A stretch of 64,000 nucleotides of DNA, taken from assembly GCF_963677315.1 (NCBI RefSeq), contig NZ_OY781939.1:1302001-1366000 (forward strand). Direction: 5' to 3'. How positions within the stretch are numbered: position 1 is the first letter of the stretch; every line of letters starts with the position of its first letter. The DNA comes from an uncultured Sphaerochaeta sp. GTDB lineage: Bacteria; Spirochaetota; Spirochaetia; Sphaerochaetales; Sphaerochaetaceae. Below the pieces are notes generated by a model that made no database searches, was not told the DNA's origin, and was given only the letters and a program-made list of their open reading frames with translations. The position numbers and the translations under genes are program-made. Below, one piece after another: positions 1 to 8,587 of this stretch.

Positions 1-397
1 ATGATGCACTGATCTTATGCCCAGTTATATGGAAGAAGAGTTTTTCATCAATCTGACTGAGCAGTTGTTTTGACTCTTTATCGGAGCGCATATCCGCCCA
101 GATGATCGCATTGCCAATAGGATCCCCGGCCTTGTCGAGGCAGAGACAACCCATCATCTGGCCACTGAAGGTAACCACGGCGATTGACTTCTCGTTGATA
201 CCCCGCATCACCTTCTTTGTGGACTCACAAACGGCACGCCACCAATCGCCAGGGTCCTGTTCAACTTTGTTACCCTCTCGATAGATCACCCGATAGAGGG
301 AAAGCCAGGAGCTTATGATATTTCCTTTTTCATCATACACTACCGCTTTATCTCCGGTTGTCCCCAGATTATGCGATAGGATGAGTCTGTCATACAT
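1..397 (-). CDS. FGGY-family sugar kinase, N-terminal part (cut by window edge)
   Basis: The first 132 codons of an FGGY carbohydrate kinase; the rest lies beyond base 1. The family phosphorylates sugars or polyols with ATP in the cytoplasm. The ATG at 397 follows a purine-rich GAAAGGGG stretch. It resembles the adjacent upstream kinase (421-1905), sharing EQDP.WW, SGQMMGC and ITGH, so the two are tandem paralogues. Odd point: the phosphate-binding motif reads HNLGTTGDK, with Asn where the family has Asp (HDLGTSGNK in the neighbour). That Asp normally helps position Mg-ATP, so this copy may have altered or reduced activity. Substrate cannot be told from sequence. Confident in family; substrate unknown. 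Confidence 0.85.
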   Translation of the reverse strand, partial: MYDRLILSHNLGTTGDKAVVYDEKGNIISSWLSLYRVIYREGNKVEQDPGDWWRAVCESTKKVMRGINEKSIAVVTFSGQMMGCLCLDKAGDPIGNAIIWADMRSDKESKQLLSQIDEKLFFHITGHKISAS

Positions 398-420
398 CGT
401 TTGCCCCTTTCTCCCTTCCA

Positions 421-1905
421 TTACCGATTGAACCAAGGCTCAAGACTGCGATACAGGTCAGCGAATTGTCCTGTCAACTCTTCATAGAATGCTGTGTTTT
501 CCTTATTTGGCTGCACAACTTCCTTAATAGGGTTCATAACCTCAATCATGGAAAAGTCTTCATAAAGGCCACACCCCACTCCGCCCAGCAAGGCCGCTCC
601 CATGCTTGTTGCCTCAGTAAGGAACTGGGGTACAACAATCTCACAACCAAAGACATCTGAGAGGACCTGTCTAAGGAAGGTATTCAAGGCACCTCCGCCT
701 ATGAACATCACCCGACGGTCAGGAATCTCGGAGAGCATGCCTGCAAAGTTGAGCTTCTGATTCATTGCCACACCTTCAAGCAGTGCTCGACAGTGATCAG
801 GGAATGTTGTGGAGATATCCATACCCACAAATGCACCTTTTGCCTTGGTATTCCACCAAGGGGACCGTTCCCCGAGGAGGTAGGGCAAGAAGGTAAGTCC
901 ATTTGCCCCTGGAACAGATCCCTGAGCAAGGTCATTGATGCTATCCAGTGTCTTTCCCTTGTCATTGCCAAGGTAGGTCTTTGCAAACCAGGACAGTGAT
1001 CCACCTGCTGTCTGCATCGTTGCACAAGGTTGGTACAATCCAGCTACTGGATGAGCCCAGGTAAAACCAATCTTTTCTGGATCAGAGAGAGGTTGTTTGC
1101 TGGCAATTGATACCCATGAGGAAGACCCCATGTACATATAGGGTTTTCCAAACGATACAGATCCAGCACCAAGGCTTGCACAACCACCATCTCCAGCCCC
1201 AACTATGACAGCCGTTCCCTCTGGAATTCCTGTCTCCTCACTTGCCCTTCTATGAACCTCTCCAATCTTCGTCGAGGAGGGATAGGCTTTTGGAAACAAG
1301 GAAGCAGGAACTCCCATTGCATCTAGGATTACCTGTGACCAATCCAGGGAAGCAAGATCAAATGCATTGGTTCCCGAAGCATCGTTGTAATCGGTGGCAT
1401 ACTCTCCGGTAAGCAAAAAATTCATATAGTCTTTTGCCTGGAGTACCTTGTAAGTTTTCTCATACACTTCAGGACGATGCTTCTTGATCCATAGGAGCTT
1501 GGTCAGGGAGTAAGACGCACTGGGCCGATGCCCGGTTATCTGATAAATCCGGTCAAAACCAAGCGCTTGGATAAACTCCTGCTCCTCTTCCGTACTCCTC
1601 TGGTCGCAATACAACAAGGCATTGTGCAGCGGTTTTCCTTCTCTATCCACAGGCAGACAACCCATCATCTGCCCGCTGAAGGAGACTGCTACGACATCCT
1701 TGGGGTTGATGGTTGAGAGCACTTCCCTGGAAGAAGAGCATACAGCATTCCACCAGATGGAAGGGTCTTGCTCAGCCCAATTGGAGTTGAACACCTCCAT
1801 ATTGTAGGGTGTCACCCTACTCTCTACCAATGCTCCTTGCTCATCAAACAGTGTTGCTTTATTGCCTGATGTCCCCAAGTCATGTGCCAAGACATATCGC
1901 TTCAT
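421..1905 (-). CDS. FGGY-family carbohydrate kinase (xylulokinase-like)
   Basis: A complete kinase of 494 aa, the usual FGGY length. Residues 8-16 carry HDLGTSGNK, the N-terminal phosphate motif. SGQMMGC follows near residue 77, GAGDGG with the likely catalytic Asp lies near residue 240, and the adenine-binding GGGALN lies near 405. The start has GGGGA five bases upstream. It sits 12 bp after the permease gene, last but one in an SBP-ATPase-permease-kinase-kinase operon, so it probably phosphorylates the sugar imported by that ABC system. Xylulokinase is the closest general match, but xylulose is not proven; L-ribulose, erythritol or another polyol/ketose is possible. Confidence 0.9.
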   Translation of the reverse strand: MKRYVLAHDLGTSGNKATLFDEQGALVESRVTPYNMEVFNSNWAEQDPSIWWNAVCSSSREVLSTINPKDVVAVSFSGQMMGCLPVDREGKPLHNALLYCDQRSTEEEQEFIQALGFDRIYQITGHRPSASYSLTKLLWIKKHRPEVYEKTYKVLQAKDYMNFLLTGEYATDYNDASGTNAFDLASLDWSQVILDAMGVPASLFPKAYPSSTKIGEVHRRASEETGIPEGTAVIVGAGDGGCASLGAGSVSFGKPYMYMGSSSWVSIASKQPLSDPEKIGFTWAHPVAGLYQPCATMQTAGGSLSWFAKTYLGNDKGKTLDSINDLAQGSVPGANGLTFLPYLLGERSPWWNTKAKGAFVGMDISTTFPDHCRALLEGVAMNQKLNFAGMLSEIPDRRVMFIGGGALNTFLRQVLSDVFGCEIVVPQFLTEATSMGAALLGGVGCGLYEDFSMIEVMNPIKEVVQPNKENTAFYEELTGQFADLYRSLEPWFNR

Positions 1906-1917
1906 TACCGTCCCCTT

Positions 1918-2892
1918 TTAGTTCTTTGTGGTCTTTCTGATCTGGTCGTACCAAACAGAAGCTACGATCAGGACACCAACGATGATCTGCAGGATGAAAG
2001 CATTGATACCCAGCAAGTTACCTCCATTCTGAATAAGGGAGATCAACAAAGCACCAAGAACGGTACCGATGATGGTTCCTGAGCCTCCACTCAAACTCGC
2101 TCCACCAACAACTGCAGATGCGATTGCGTCCATCTCATACCCTTGCCCAGCAGTGGGGATACCATTACCGAGACGACTGGTCATCAGGATGCCGGCAATG
2201 CCGCTCAGTAAACCACTCATGGCATACACACTCACGGTCACTTTTGCGGTGTTGATTCCCGACAGTCTTGCAGCTTCAATATTGCTTCCATAGGCAAAAA
2301 TGTTCCGTCCAAAAATGGTCTTGGTAGTAATTACAAAGGTAACGAGAATGACAAGGAACCAAACAAAGAAGAGTGAGGGGAAGCCCAGAAACACCAGCTG
2401 TGCGAAGCCAGTAAAGCTTTTTGGGAGCCCTGCGATCATACGGGCATTGGAGAGCAACATGACAATGCCACGTGCTGCCTGCATCATTCCCAAGGTGGCA
2501 ATGAAGGGAGGCACCTTACCATAGTGGATGATCAGCCCATTAAGGGTACCAAGGAGCATACAAACCAAGAGAGCTATCAGGATAGCGGGGAATATTCCTA
2601 TTCCTGCAACCAGAAGTTTCGCAACAACAATGCTGGCAACCCCTACCACGGATCCAACAGACAGATCAATTCCTCCTGAGATGATAACAAAGGTCATCCC
2701 CAGAGCGATGATGCCATTGACCGAGGTTTGGCGCACCAGATTCCTCAAATTATTGACAGTGAAAAAATTCTTCGTTGCAAACGAAAGTATCACCATCAAT
2801 ACGATCACAATAACCAATAGGTTGCCTTCAGCAATCCTGAATTTATTATTTTTCTTCGATAACAGTTTCATCTCTATCTCCTTGCTTTCCAA
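1918..2892 (-). CDS. Sugar ABC transporter permease, RbsC type
   Basis: An inner-membrane permease of 324 aa from the RbsC/branched monosaccharide group. It has about eight to ten hydrophobic helices, and family-typical stretches are present: GGIDLSVGSVVG near residue 75 and AVVGGASLSGGSGT near 265. It directly abuts the ATPase gene (its start at 2892, ATPase stop at 2893), so the two are co-translated. With the ATPase and the binding protein it forms a complete monosaccharide importer. The sugar is unknown; the two downstream kinases suggest a ketose, pentose or polyol. Confidence 0.93.
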   Translation of the reverse strand: MESKEIEMKLLSKKNNKFRIAEGNLLVIVIVLMVILSFATKNFFTVNNLRNLVRQTSVNGIIALGMTFVIISGGIDLSVGSVVGVASIVVAKLLVAGIGIFPAILIALLVCMLLGTLNGLIIHYGKVPPFIATLGMMQAARGIVMLLSNARMIAGLPKSFTGFAQLVFLGFPSLFFVWFLVILVTFVITTKTIFGRNIFAYGSNIEAARLSGINTAKVTVSVYAMSGLLSGIAGILMTSRLGNGIPTAGQGYEMDAIASAVVGGASLSGGSGTIIGTVLGALLISLIQNGGNLLGINAFILQIIVGVLIVASVWYDQIRKTTKN

Positions 2893-4383
2893 TCACAAAC
2901 CTGATGCGTATCTCAGCAAGGTTTCCTCGCTGAATGCTTCTCGTTCAACAATGTGTGGCATTGATCCCTCATGCAAAACCCCAATTCTATCGGCAAGCCC
3001 CATGACCTCAGGAAGGTACGAGGAAATCAAAATGACTGCATGCCCATCCTTCGTCAATTGCTCGATCAACTTATAGATCTCTTGTTTTGCCCCGACATCA
3101 ATACCTACTGTTGGTTCATCAAAAATGAACAGTTTGCTTTCGCAGCAGAGCCATTTGGCAATGATCACCTTCTGTTGGTTTCCCCCTGAGAGGTTCCCTA
3201 CCAGCTGATGGATTGAAGGTGTCTTTACCTTCAATTGGTTTACATACTCTACTGATCGCTCCCGCTCTCTCTTCCCCAATACAAAATTGAATCTTGAGAT
3301 TGCTTTATAGGATGCTAGATTGATGTTGTGATTGATGGATTGGCTCAAGGCAAGGCCTTGGTGTTTCCGGTCCTCCGGCAACAGTCCAATCCCCAAGGAG
3401 ATGGCCTTTGAAGGATGCTTGATCACTTCCTTCTGCCCCTTGAAATAGATGGTACCACTCTCAATGGTATCTGCCCCGTAAATGGCCCTGACAACCTCGG
3501 TTCGTCCTGAACCGACGAGGCCGAACAATCCAAAGATTTCTCCTTGCTTCACAGAGAAAGAGATATTCTTCAGTGCTTTACCACGATTCAGATCCTCAAC
3601 CCGCAACAACTCATCCCCTTTGGGATAGTGTTCGATATTGTACATGTCAGAGAGTGAACGTCCGACCATGTAGGAAATCAACTGGTCTTCATTTGTATCC
3701 TTGACAGGAACAGTCTTTACATGCTGCCCATCCTTGAGCACCGTCACGCGATCAGAGACGGTAAAGATTTCCTCCAGGCGGTGAGATATGTAAATAACCG
3801 AGATGCCGGAAGCTTTCAGCTTCTTGATGATCTCAAACAATATTTCTACTTCTTCATTGCTCAACAAGGCAGTTGGTTCATCAAAGATGACCAGCTTCGA
3901 TTTCTTGTGAACAGTCTTTGCGATTGCAACCATTTCCTGCATTGCAGGAGAAAGCTCGGTGATGCGGAGTCTTGGATCGACATCCACATTCAGTGTTTTC
4001 AGGGTTTCTGCGGTCTTGGAATACACATGGTTCCAATCAATCATTCCGTTCTTCTTCCGGGGAAATTGTCCCATGAAGAAGTTCTCCCCAATAGAAAGGT
4101 CAGCAGCAAGTGTCAAATCCTGGTAAACGGCTGCCAAGCCCAAGCGATCTGCTTCAATAACATTCGGTATGGTAACCTGCTTCCCATCCAGAGAAATCGT
4201 TCCCTCATCCTCTTGATAAACACCCATAATAATCTTGATGATAGTAGATTTTCCCGCACCATTTTCCCCTACCAATGCATGCACCTCACCGGGATAGATG
4301 GTTAAATCCACATTGTCGAGTGCCTTGACTCCAGGAAATTGCTTGGATATTCCCTTCAATTCCAAGAATGGTCTTGTCTCCAT
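2893..4383 (-). CDS. Sugar ABC transporter ATP-binding protein, RbsA type (two ATPase domains)
   Basis: A tandem-duplicated ATPase of 496 aa that powers monosaccharide import. Domain 1 has Walker A GENGAGKST near residue 40 and the Walker B region IFDEPTA. Domain 2 has a degenerate P-loop GLVGSGRTE and the canonical signature LSGGNQQKV. This one-canonical, one-degenerate pattern is normal for RbsA. I place the start at the ATG at 4383, because AAGGAGG lies six bases upstream; an 11-codon longer reading frame begins at 4416 but lacks such a site. It lies between the binding-protein gene and the permease gene. Confidence 0.93.
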   Translation of the reverse strand: METRPFLELKGISKQFPGVKALDNVDLTIYPGEVHALVGENGAGKSTIIKIIMGVYQEDEGTISLDGKQVTIPNVIEADRLGLAAVYQDLTLAADLSIGENFFMGQFPRKKNGMIDWNHVYSKTAETLKTLNVDVDPRLRITELSPAMQEMVAIAKTVHKKSKLVIFDEPTALLSNEEVEILFEIIKKLKASGISVIYISHRLEEIFTVSDRVTVLKDGQHVKTVPVKDTNEDQLISYMVGRSLSDMYNIEHYPKGDELLRVEDLNRGKALKNISFSVKQGEIFGLFGLVGSGRTEVVRAIYGADTIESGTIYFKGQKEVIKHPSKAISLGIGLLPEDRKHQGLALSQSINHNINLASYKAISRFNFVLGKRERERSVEYVNQLKVKTPSIHQLVGNLSGGNQQKVIIAKWLCCESKLFIFDEPTVGIDVGAKQEIYKLIEQLTKDGHAVILISSYLPEVMGLADRIGVLHEGSMPHIVEREAFSEETLLRYASGL

Positions 4384-4416
4384 TCCGGACCTCCTTCCTT
4401 TTATACAGCTAAACAT

Positions 4417-4451
4417 GTCTCCAGCTCCTCCTATCGAGAGGAGCCAGAGAC
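4417..4451 (-). terminator. Intercistronic hairpin between binding-protein and ATPase genes
   Basis: Arms GTCTC-CA-GCTCCTC and GAGGAGC-CA-GAGAC pair with one symmetric internal mismatch and a 7-base loop. No strong U-tract follows on the minus strand. The position, right after the binding-protein stop, fits an attenuator or RNA-stabilising hairpin that keeps binding-protein mRNA in excess over the membrane components, a common arrangement in ABC operons. Confidence 0.6.
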
Positions 4452-4469
4452 TTCAGTTCAGAGAACCTA

Positions 4470-5483
4470 TCAATACTTTTTCAGTGTGAACGGATCGAGA
4501 ATACCTTGTGCTTCTGGATCATTGACATTGTGCTGCTCAACAACGACTACACCAGTATCGACATATTCAGGAAGGGTTGCACCTTCAATAGCCTTTACTG
4601 CTGAATCGACGCCCTTGTAGCCCATGCCGTACGGATCCTGAACCATGATTGCCTTGATAGCACCACTCTTGATTGCTGCAACTTCTTCTGGGTCGGAGTC
4701 GTATGCAGTTACCATGATCTTGTTGTGCAGACCCTGCTCTGCAATTGCACGGGAGACACCGTCTGCTGAGTGGTTGTTGTCTGCGAAGATACCGATCAGG
4801 TCACTACCATAGGTGGTGATCAAGTCTTCAGTGGTGGAGAGAGCCTTGATGATGTCATTGTCGACATATCTGGTGGGGATCAACTCGATACTGGGGATCA
4901 ATTCCTTGATACGGGTGATGAATCCATTGTCACGGTCAGTCAATACCTGGACACCAGCCATTGCACTTACCACAGCAACTTTCTTTCCAGCGGTGGAGAT
5001 GTTGTTCTTCTTCAGATACTCAACCATCTTCTCTGCTGCAAGAGAACCACCAAGGGTGTTATCGGTAGCCAAGAAGGTATGCACCTTGTCGGTGTTTACC
5101 CTATTGTCAACGGTAACAATCTTGATTCCCTTATCATAGGCCATCTCAAGAGCTGGGACAGAAGCGTCAGAACTTGTGGACGAAATGACAATACCATCGG
5201 GATTCGTCGAAATGACGTTCTCGAGGATTGCAATCTGCTGGTCAATATCTGACTCAGAGGGTGGGCCGTAGGTCGTTACGTTGACCAAATCGGGATTCTC
5301 AAACTCATAGTTGAGAGCACCAACGAGCAAGTACTGCCAGAAATCAGAGTCAGTAGCCTTGATGATTACTGCAATCTCATAGGGTTTTTCACCCTTTGGG
5401 CCATCTGCTTCTTGTGCACCTTGTGCAAACAAGCCGGACATTACGATCGTGACCAATAGTATGGCACATAGCACTTTCTTCAT
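4470..5483 (-). CDS. Sugar ABC transporter substrate-binding protein, RbsB-like
   Basis: A periplasmic binding protein of 337 aa in the Peripla_BP_4 (ribose/galactose-binding) group. Residues 1 to about 20 form a signal peptide with a basic start, a hydrophobic core and an end reading GLFAQG; no lipobox cysteine is present. The mature part has the alternating alpha/beta pattern with DGIVISSTSSDA, TVDNRVNTD and GIFADNNHSADGV, typical of hinge and ligand-loop regions. It is first in the operon with ATPase, permease and two FGGY kinases. Ligand not predictable; a monosaccharide is likely. Confidence 0.92.
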   Translation of the reverse strand: MKKVLCAILLVTIVMSGLFAQGAQEADGPKGEKPYEIAVIIKATDSDFWQYLLVGALNYEFENPDLVNVTTYGPPSESDIDQQIAILENVISTNPDGIVISSTSSDASVPALEMAYDKGIKIVTVDNRVNTDKVHTFLATDNTLGGSLAAEKMVEYLKKNNISTAGKKVAVVSAMAGVQVLTDRDNGFITRIKELIPSIELIPTRYVDNDIIKALSTTEDLITTYGSDLIGIFADNNHSADGVSRAIAEQGLHNKIMVTAYDSDPEEVAAIKSGAIKAIMVQDPYGMGYKGVDSAVKAIEGATLPEYVDTGVVVVEQHNVNDPEAQGILDPFTLKKY

Positions 5484-5526
5484 TTTTTTTCCTCCTAATG
5501 TTGAAAAAAACTGTTACAAAGAATAA

Positions 5527-5543
5527 TGCATAAATTGTGCCAA
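5527..5543 (-). promoter_or_regulatory. Possible sigma-54-type promoter (-24/-12) for the ABC operon
   Basis: On the minus strand TTGGCACAATTTATGCA reads TGGCAC, five bases, then ATGCA, with GG and GC separated by ten bases as in the -24/-12 consensus (TGGCAC-N5-TTGCW). It lies about 45 bases ahead of the binding-protein start. The match could be chance in AT-rich DNA, and I saw no enhancer-binding regulator nearby. Confidence 0.3.
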
Positions 5544-5700
5544 TTATCATGATTTTGTTCACATAATGTAGGTATCTTGATATATATTATTGTTTTATAA
5601 ATTTTATGGATATATGATTTATCACTATAAGTCTAGGTATTAAGATACATATGCATGGTGAGTATGTATATATTTTGAACATGTATTAGACAGACTGTAC

Positions 5701-5735
5701 ACTTTGGACACAAATGTACGTCAACTTCGGACACA
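5701..5735. repeat. Short imperfect direct repeat
   Basis: ACTTTGGACACA (5701-5712) recurs as ACTTCGGACACA (5724-5735), 23 bases apart with one mismatch. A related TGTCCAA in the opposite sense follows near 5754. Such repeated GGACA ends occur at termini of some insertion sequences and also in operators. No transposase is near, so this may be an old element end or a regulator site. Confidence 0.35.
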
Positions 5736-5811
5736 CCTAGAGAGATGAATTATGTCCAATTCTTCAGCATTATACATGTCAGTAGGTTTTCTTAATAAAA
5801 CTGTCTATTGT

Positions 5812-6951
5812 TCAAGCAACAGAACTCTCTTGTTCCTTTTCCGCTTTCAGCAACTGATAGATGGTTGCAACAAACGGTACCCCAAACAAGATACCAGGAA
5901 TACCAAACAGGCCGCCCCCTAGAATGACTGCAGTGAACACCCATACCCCTGGAAGTCCTACAGAAGTGCCCACTACCCTGGGGTAGATGATATTTCCTTC
6001 CAGTTGTTGGAGGATAACCAGGAAGAGTACAAACAAAAGAGCCATCTGATACCCTTGGTTGAAGAGGAGAACGAATCCGATTGCCCCTCCAAGATAGGCT
6101 CCAACCAGTGGGATGATGGCTGTCATACCCACCACAGAACCAACGGTCAGGGCATAGGGGAAGCGGAAGAGCAACATCCCCAGTGTACAAAGAGAGCCCA
6201 AGATGATTGCTTCCACGAACTGACCCGTGAAGAACTTACCAAACGTTCTGTTGGCAATCACTTTCACATGCACAATCGTTCTGCAATACTTCTCAGGGAT
6301 AAAACGTTCCATCAGGTATGCAAGCTGGGACAACAACCTTCGCTTGCCAAAGAGCAGGTAAATACTGAAAACCAGGGCAATTGCAGCGTTCACAACACCA
6401 TTGATCGCTCCCCCTAGGAGTGAGAGTGCATAATCTGCAATCTTGGGAGATGAAGATCGCAAATTTTCAACGAAGGTGTTTATATACCCTTCAATGATGG
6501 AAAATCCCTGTTCAAGCTCAGGGCGGGTATGCATGAACTGTTCCAGTGAGGACACTGACTCCTGATAGAGAACCGGTAGATTGGTACTGAACTGCCTGAC
6601 GGCTAATCCCAACTGGGGCAATAACAGAATCAACACCCCAGTGATCAACACCAAGAAGAATATGAGGGAGATGAATACCGCGATAACCCGAGCTGCAAGA
6701 GGACTCTTCAGCTTCCCAAAGACTCGTTTTTCCATCCACTTGGCAGGTATGTCAACAAGGTAAGCGAACACAATTCCAAGGAGAAGCGGCATAAGCAGTC
6801 CCCAGAGCTTCTTAAGCCCTGCCTGTACAGTAGAGAAATACGCTACCACCAGGGCAAGGACTGTTGCGAGAATGAGAAGGTGTACAATACTGCGAAAGGT
6901 TTTCTTATCCATCATGAAAATGAGTATTGCATAAGAAAAGTTGGGTTGCAA
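5812..6951 (-). CDS. AI-2E family (PerM/TqsA-like) membrane transporter
   Basis: A polytopic inner-membrane protein of about 379 aa with roughly seven to eight hydrophobic segments. It has the family's long soluble stretch between helices (about residues 145-200) and a C-terminal GLPGVWVFTAVILGGGLFG-like block typical of AI-2E/PerM proteins. Family members are described as exporters of autoinducer-2 or, in some bacteria, as ion or solute exporters; the real substrate here is unknown. The start is uncertain: a TTG at 6951 has GGGGAG six bases upstream, while an ATG at 6912 has no clear ribosome site. It stands alone, divergent from the asparaginase-like gene. Confidence 0.85.
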   Translation of the reverse strand: MQPNFSYAILIFMMDKKTFRSIVHLLILATVLALVVAYFSTVQAGLKKLWGLLMPLLLGIVFAYLVDIPAKWMEKRVFGKLKSPLAARVIAVFISLIFFLVLITGVLILLLPQLGLAVRQFSTNLPVLYQESVSSLEQFMHTRPELEQGFSIIEGYINTFVENLRSSSPKIADYALSLLGGAINGVVNAAIALVFSIYLLFGKRRLLSQLAYLMERFIPEKYCRTIVHVKVIANRTFGKFFTGQFVEAIILGSLCTLGMLLFRFPYALTVGSVVGMTAIIPLVGAYLGGAIGFVLLFNQGYQMALLFVLFLVILQQLEGNIIYPRVVGTSVGLPGVWVFTAVILGGGLFGIPGILFGVPFVATIYQLLKAEKEQESSVA

Positions 6952-6976
6952 TGTAAACTCCCCAAAGTGTAACCTG

Positions 6977-6985
6977 TGCTATACT
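6977..6985 (+). promoter_or_regulatory. Extended -10 promoter for the asparaginase-like gene
   Basis: TGCTATACT is an extended -10 element (TGN-TATACT) 28 bases ahead of the 7014 start. AGGAGGG at about 7001-7007 is the ribosome site. No good -35 was seen, as expected for extended -10 promoters. Confidence 0.5.
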
Positions 6986-7013
6986 TTACTGCAGAAATTC
7001 AGGAGGGAAATCC

Positions 7014-7517
7014 ATGGCACAGGATGTTCGGATTATTACCACAGGGGGAACGTTCGATAAGCAGTACGATGCTATCAGCGGCGAATTGACTTTCAGGGAG
7101 TCCCAACTGCCAAGATTACTGAATCAAGCTCGTTGTACATTGAGTATCCACCTGGAAGGGCCATTGGCAATTGACAGCCTCTTCATGACCGATGGACAGA
7201 GGGAAGAGATAGCCCAAACCTGTGTACATAGTCCTGAAGAGAAAATCGTAGTCGTTCATGGCACTGACACCATGTGCAGAACTGCATCCGTTATTGCTGA
7301 GGCACTGAAAGAGGATACAAGTAAAACAGTGGTATTAACAGGAGCCATGATCCCCTACTCCCTGGAAAATTCTGATGCTGTATTCAATCTGGGTTGCGCT
7401 CTTACCGCTGTCCAGCTCCTTCCACCCGGGGTATACATCACCATGAGTGGAAGGGTCTTTCTGCATGACAACTGCAGGAAAAACAGGGACAAAGGGGTGT
7501 TCGAGGCTATCTCCTAG
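7014..7517 (+). CDS. Single-domain asparaginase-like protein
   Basis: 167 aa matching only the N-terminal catalytic domain of L-asparaginases. TTGGTFDK at about 9-16 holds the nucleophile-type Thr. HGTDTM near 84 holds the second Thr-Asp pair, and TGAMIPY follows near 109. Full asparaginases are about 320-350 aa. The C-terminal domain is not present downstream in any frame, since the next gene overlaps on the other strand. Short one-domain members do exist, and the end (KNRDKGVFE) looks like theirs, so this is probably intact. True activity (asparagine hydrolysis or other) is uncertain. Its 3' end overlaps the converging oxidoreductase gene by 11 bp. Confidence 0.8.
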   Translation: MAQDVRIITTGGTFDKQYDAISGELTFRESQLPRLLNQARCTLSIHLEGPLAIDSLFMTDGQREEIAQTCVHSPEEKIVVVHGTDTMCRTASVIAEALKEDTSKTVVLTGAMIPYSLENSDAVFNLGCALTAVQLLPPGVYITMSGRVFLHDNCRKNRDKGVFEAIS

Positions 7518-8586
7518 GAGAAGGCTGCTCACATGTTGATGAGAGCTGAACCTGTGCATGTTCATGAGATGCTTTCAGGATACTCTCCATGACATCAACA
7601 ACATGCCGAGTCAAATCTCCACTGGCTCGATGTTCACTGCCACGCTCAATTGCCTCAGCGATATCGGCGATACCAAGACCGCGAGAGTTCTCAAGGTAGT
7701 CAAAGAGTAGTGGTATATCCGTCCACTCTTTCTCACCCATCCTGCAGTAAGAGATGGGCCCCCCAAAGGTATTGGGATCGGGGACACGGAGTGAACCTTC
7801 AGTTCCATAGATTTCAATCCTCGGCATACTGTGCTTCCACACATCAAAGCTGGTCACCAAGGTGGCAACGCATCCAGAAACAAATTGCAGCAAACCTGCG
7901 ATATGTGTATCCACCTCTACATCAATCACCTTTCCCTGCTTTGGCTCACTGGTTATTATCCGCTCGGAGAAGCTCTTCTGTGCATATCCTGCAACTGATT
8001 GGACAGGACCAAGCAGATTGACCAGTGCAGTAATGTAATAGGGCCCCATATCAAAGAGTGGACCACCACCAGTCTGGTAATAGAATTCTGGGTCTGGGTG
8101 CCAACTCTCATGGCCATGGTTCATCATGAATGCTGAGGCTGCCACCGGCCGGCCAATCCATCCATCATCTATAAGCTTTCGGCAGGTCTGGATTCCAGCT
8201 CCGAGGAAAGTATCAGGGGCACCCCCAAGTACAAGGTGTTTTTCCTTGGCAAGCTGTACCAAGGCAGAGGCTTCCTTTGCTGTAAGAGAAAGTGGCTTCT
8301 CCACATAGACATGCTTTCCGGCTTCCAGTACTTGCTTACAGAGAGCAAAATGACTTTGGGGAGTGGTTAGATTAAGCACCAGTTCCACAGAGGGATCTCC
8401 CAGAAGTTCCTCAACTGATGCATACTGTTTTATCTGGTAGGTCTCAGCAATCTCTTTTGCTCGCTCCTGGATCAGGTCAGTCACACCGACCAGCTCCACC
8501 TGCTTCTTGAACATTCCGCTCAAGTTCTCCAGATAAATCCCGCTGATCTTTCCCAAACCGATGATCGCTACATGTATTTTTTTCAT
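7507..8586 (-). CDS. Gfo/Idh/MocA family oxidoreductase
   Basis: An NAD(P)-dependent sugar or cyclitol oxidoreductase of 359 aa. The N-terminal Rossmann fold begins VAIIGLGKISG (about residues 5-15). The family EKPL motif lies near residue 96 and places the catalytic Lys. The C-terminal alpha/beta domain carries GGGPLFDMGPYY. The ATG at 8586 is chosen because it follows the ThuA-like stop by one base (TGATATG), implying translational coupling. The pair ThuA-like plus Gfo/Idh recalls ThuAB, linked to disaccharide (trehalose/sucrose) oxidation in rhizobia. Substrate here is unproven. Confidence 0.88.
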   Translation of the reverse strand: MKKIHVAIIGLGKISGIYLENLSGMFKKQVELVGVTDLIQERAKEIAETYQIKQYASVEELLGDPSVELVLNLTTPQSHFALCKQVLEAGKHVYVEKPLSLTAKEASALVQLAKEKHLVLGGAPDTFLGAGIQTCRKLIDDGWIGRPVAASAFMMNHGHESWHPDPEFYYQTGGGPLFDMGPYYITALVNLLGPVQSVAGYAQKSFSERIITSEPKQGKVIDVEVDTHIAGLLQFVSGCVATLVTSFDVWKHSMPRIEIYGTEGSLRVPDPNTFGGPISYCRMGEKEWTDIPLLFDYLENSRGLGIADIAEAIERGSEHRASGDLTRHVVDVMESILKASHEHAQVQLSSTCEQPSPRR

Positions 8587-8587
8587 A

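Larger units (their letters stand above)
5484..5811. other. AT-rich intergenic region upstream of the sugar ABC operon
   Basis: This 328-bp gap holds no convincing gene. It should contain the promoter of the minus-strand ABC operon and the 3' end of the AI-2E-family gene. An AGGAGG ribosome site lies just before the binding-protein ATG. A sigma-54-like element and a short direct repeat are listed separately. No terminator with a U-tract was clearly seen for the 5812 gene. Confidence 0.6.

Noticed and set aside
5812..6951. Evidence for quorum sensing by autoinducer-2 from the AI-2E-family gene
   Set aside because: The family name is historical; many members transport other solutes. No LuxS, LsrB or LsrK-type cluster accompanies it.
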